Positions 62,422-64,000 of a stretch of DNA of 64,000 nt are shown here, piece by piece. The stretch is from assembly GCA_017427185.1 (NCBI GenBank), contig JAFRTJ010000033.1:1-64000 (forward strand), written 5' to 3'. Below the pieces are notes generated by a model. It saw only the letters and a program-made list of their open reading frames with translations, ran no database searches and was not told where the DNA came from. Position 1 is the first letter of the stretch; each line of letters opens with the position of its first letter. The stretch comes from Bacteroidaceae bacterium (GTDB lineage: Bacteria; Bacteroidota; Bacteroidia; Bacteroidales; Bacteroidaceae). Position numbers and translations under genes: made by a program.

Positions 62422-63684
62422 TTATCTTATCTTCAGAGTGACAATGGTTAGTGTAGCCATAATAATGGATGTAATCCAGAATCGGGTTGTAATCTTCGAC
62501 TCCAGCCAGCATCCACTTGGCCAGTTAAATAGAATTTTGAAGTTGTCTGGGATTTGACCAGGTTTTACGCGGAAGGCATCATGAAGTGGTGCACGCTTAA
62601 ACACGCGCCATTTCTCTCCCCGCTTGTTTCCCATCTTCGCCACTCGTGTTTGTAGCAACACGCTGATACTTTCCAATAGGAATACAAAGCACAAAACAGG
62701 GATGAGCAATTCTTTATGGATGATAATGGAAATCACAGCAATAATGCCTCCGATTGCCAAACTTCCCGTATCACCCATGAATACTTGGGCTGGATAGGCA
62801 TTGTACCATAAGAAACCAATCAATGCACCTACAAAAGCACATAAGAAGATTACCAGTTCTTCAGATCCTGGTATATACATGATGTTCAGATAGCTGGCCA
62901 TCTCGACATGACTGCTTACATAGGCTAATATTCCTAAGGCGAGTCCCATAATGGCGGAATTTCCTGCACACATTCCATCCATTCCGTCATTCAGATTGCT
63001 TCCATTGCTCACTGCCATTACTACGAAAGTAGTCACCAGCACAAAGAGAATCCATCCAGCAGCTCGTTTATACTTGCCGCAGAAACTCATGATCTCCGTG
63101 TAACTCAAATTGTTGTTTTTCACGAAAGGAATGGTCGTAATGGTGCTCTTGACAGGTTCACTCTTGTGCACCACGGTTTTGGCGCCTTGCCGTTCGATGG
63201 TTACATTCTCGCGGATTACTGCATCAGGACTTAACCATAAAGTGAGTCCTATACATAGTCCAAGTAGGGCTTGCCCTATGAGTTTGTATATGGGGTGAAG
63301 ACCATCCTTCGTGATTTTCAATTTGATATAATCGTCAGCAAACCCTAATGCCCCAAGCCAAATGGTAGTCACTAGCATTAGAAGCATGTAAATGTTTCTC
63401 AATCGTCCCAAAAGGAGACAGGGAATAACAGTTGCCACGATGATCATCACGCCTCCCATTGTGGGGACTCCCTTTTTCCCTACGCCATAAGGATCTATGC
63501 TGGCATCTCGTTGTGCTTCGCTTCCCCCATGCTTTTTCATCCATTTGATGAAGTATTGCCCCAGCCACATAGAGATGAGTAGGCTCAATACGAGGGTGAG
63601 CAATGCGCGGAATGAGATATAATGCCAGAGGTTGGCACCCGATACGCCAAATTCGCCTAAATATCTGAATAGATAGTACAACAC
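62422..63684 (-). CDS. mraY: Phospho-N-acetylmuramoyl-pentapeptide transferase
   Basis: 420 residues, polytopic with about ten helices. Makes lipid I from UDP-MurNAc-pentapeptide and undecaprenyl phosphate. Signatures: KKGVPTMGGVMIIVATVIP, LGFADDYIKL (metal Asp pair), SNLNDGMDGMCAGNSAIMGL and AQVFMGDTGSLAIGG. It is longer than the approximately 360-residue E. coli protein through an insertion of about 50 residues (IERQGAKTVVHKSEPVKST region) common in Bacteroidota. Confidence 0.97.
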   Translation of the reverse strand: MLYYLFRYLGEFGVSGANLWHYISFRALLTLVLSLLISMWLGQYFIKWMKKHGGSEAQRDASIDPYGVGKKGVPTMGGVMIIVATVIPCLLLGRLRNIYMLLMLVTTIWLGALGFADDYIKLKITKDGLHPIYKLIGQALLGLCIGLTLWLSPDAVIRENVTIERQGAKTVVHKSEPVKSTITTIPFVKNNNLSYTEIMSFCGKYKRAAGWILFVLVTTFVVMAVSNGSNLNDGMDGMCAGNSAIMGLALGILAYVSSHVEMASYLNIMYIPGSEELVIFLCAFVGALIGFLWYNAYPAQVFMGDTGSLAIGGIIAVISIIIHKELLIPVLCFVFLLESISVLLQTRVAKMGNKRGEKWRVFKRAPLHDAFRVKPGQIPDNFKILFNWPSGCWLESKITTRFWITSIIMATLTIVTLKIR

Positions 63685-63708
63685 TTTTTTATTCCTCTTT
63701 TATGGTTA

Positions 63709-64000
63709 TTATTTCTTATCCAACCCAAATGCCTCGCGAATTACTTCATGATCATCGAAATGGTGTTTCACTCCTTGTACGATTTGATAGTCCTCGTGTC
63801 CCTTGCCAGCTACCAGAATCACGTCTCCGGACTGAGCCAGCGTACATGCCGTGCGGATTGCCTCTTTGCGGTCCACTATACTCAGTACTCCCTTGCGTTG
63901 TTTGTCGCTCAGACCTGCCAGCATGTCGTCAATGATGGCTTGGGGATCTTCAAAACGAGGATTGTCACTTGTAATGATTACATGATCGCTATATTTTACT
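63709..64000 (-). CDS. murE: MurE ligase, C-terminal part only
   Basis: The window ends inside the gene; 96 C-terminal codons plus the stop are visible. They read [15 protein letters not shown], then [27 protein letters not shown] and [11 protein letters not shown]. The DNPR motif in MurE distinguishes enzymes that add meso-diaminopimelate from those that add lysine, and GKGHE is the usual C-terminal motif. It lies 24 nt upstream of mraY, beginning the visible dcw cluster. It fits with the ddh gene at the left end of the window. Confidence 0.95.
   Translation of the reverse strand, partial: VKYSDHVIITSDNPRFEDPQAIIDDMLAGLSDKQRKGVLSIVDRKEAIRTACTLAQSGDVILVAGKGHEDYQIVQGVKHHFDDHEVIREAFGLDKK

Noticed and set aside
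1..64000. CRISPR arrays, prophages, insertion sequences, rRNA operons
   Set aside because: No regularly spaced repeats with unique spacers, no transposase, integrase or phage structural genes and no rRNA sequence were seen.

Overview
The window is chromosomal DNA of a Bacteroidota bacterium, most likely Bacteroidales/Prevotellaceae. Grounds: many genes are preceded by the Bacteroidota -7 box TAnnTTTG (several with a TTTG or TTG about 19-20 nt upstream) and few by a Shine-Dalgarno; secreted proteins start with Bacteroidota-type signal or lipoprotein peptides and some end in sorting-like C-termini; a meso-diaminopimelate dehydrogenase gene occurs together with a MurE carrying the DNPR motif; and there are DUF3078, DUF3109, fimbrillin-like and numerous GH families. 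No phage, insertion sequence, CRISPR array or rRNA was found, and no SusC/SusD pair accompanies the glycosidases.

Layout. 1-1.1 kb: edge of a secreted protein, a doubtful small ORF, a GT-rich repeat patch and a broken TPR lipoprotein. 1.2-10.2 kb: ddh, a GH2 and an alpha-galactosidase-like enzyme, a DUF3078 barrel, mannose-1-phosphate guanylyltransferase and a TlpA-like lipoprotein lacking the CXXC. 10.4-12.7 kb: pnp. 12.7-28.4 kb: a carbohydrate/cell-wall degradation district, with GH92 + GH76 (start/stop overlap), a fasciclin lipoprotein, GH43, a second GH92 on the other strand, then a run of a TIM-barrel hydrolase, a GH71/GH99-like enzyme, a beta-propeller protein and an Amidase_3 protein. 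The content suggests scavenging of alpha-mannan or mannosylated glycans, possibly fungal: the first GH92 has Gln in place of the usual catalytic acid Glu, a change known from mannose-1-phospho-6-mannose cleaving enzymes.

28.4-43.0 kb: two tandem tRNA-Asn genes, a PfkB kinase, an S41 protease, an unannotated 41-aa membrane peptide, then rimP-nusA-infB-cvpA-sufB, an 800-nt repeat-rich gap, and sufC-sufD-sufS-rnhB. The Fe-S assembly locus is thus split: sufB rides with the translation-factor operon and sufCDS has its own promoter. 43.0-47.5 kb: an HprK-like kinase plus PqqD-like chaperone, divergent from a 45-aa acidic peptide gene followed by a large, apparently highly expressed fimbrillin-like lipoprotein. 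47.6-53.9 kb: gpmI, ung, DUF3109, gyrB, rpsT, tRNA-Glu, recO. 53.9-64 kb: a compact dcw cluster on the minus strand, murE(partial)-mraY-murD-ftsW-murG-murC-ftsQ-ftsA-ftsZ, which builds the lipid-linked peptidoglycan precursor and the divisome. ddh at the left end and MurE at the right end both point to a meso-DAP peptidoglycan.

A recurring intergenic signal is a family of palindromes built on ACGTGTTG/CAACACGT (16.7, 38.2 and 50.4 kb), lying at gene 3' ends and probably acting as terminators. All functional assignments come from reading motifs; no database search was run.
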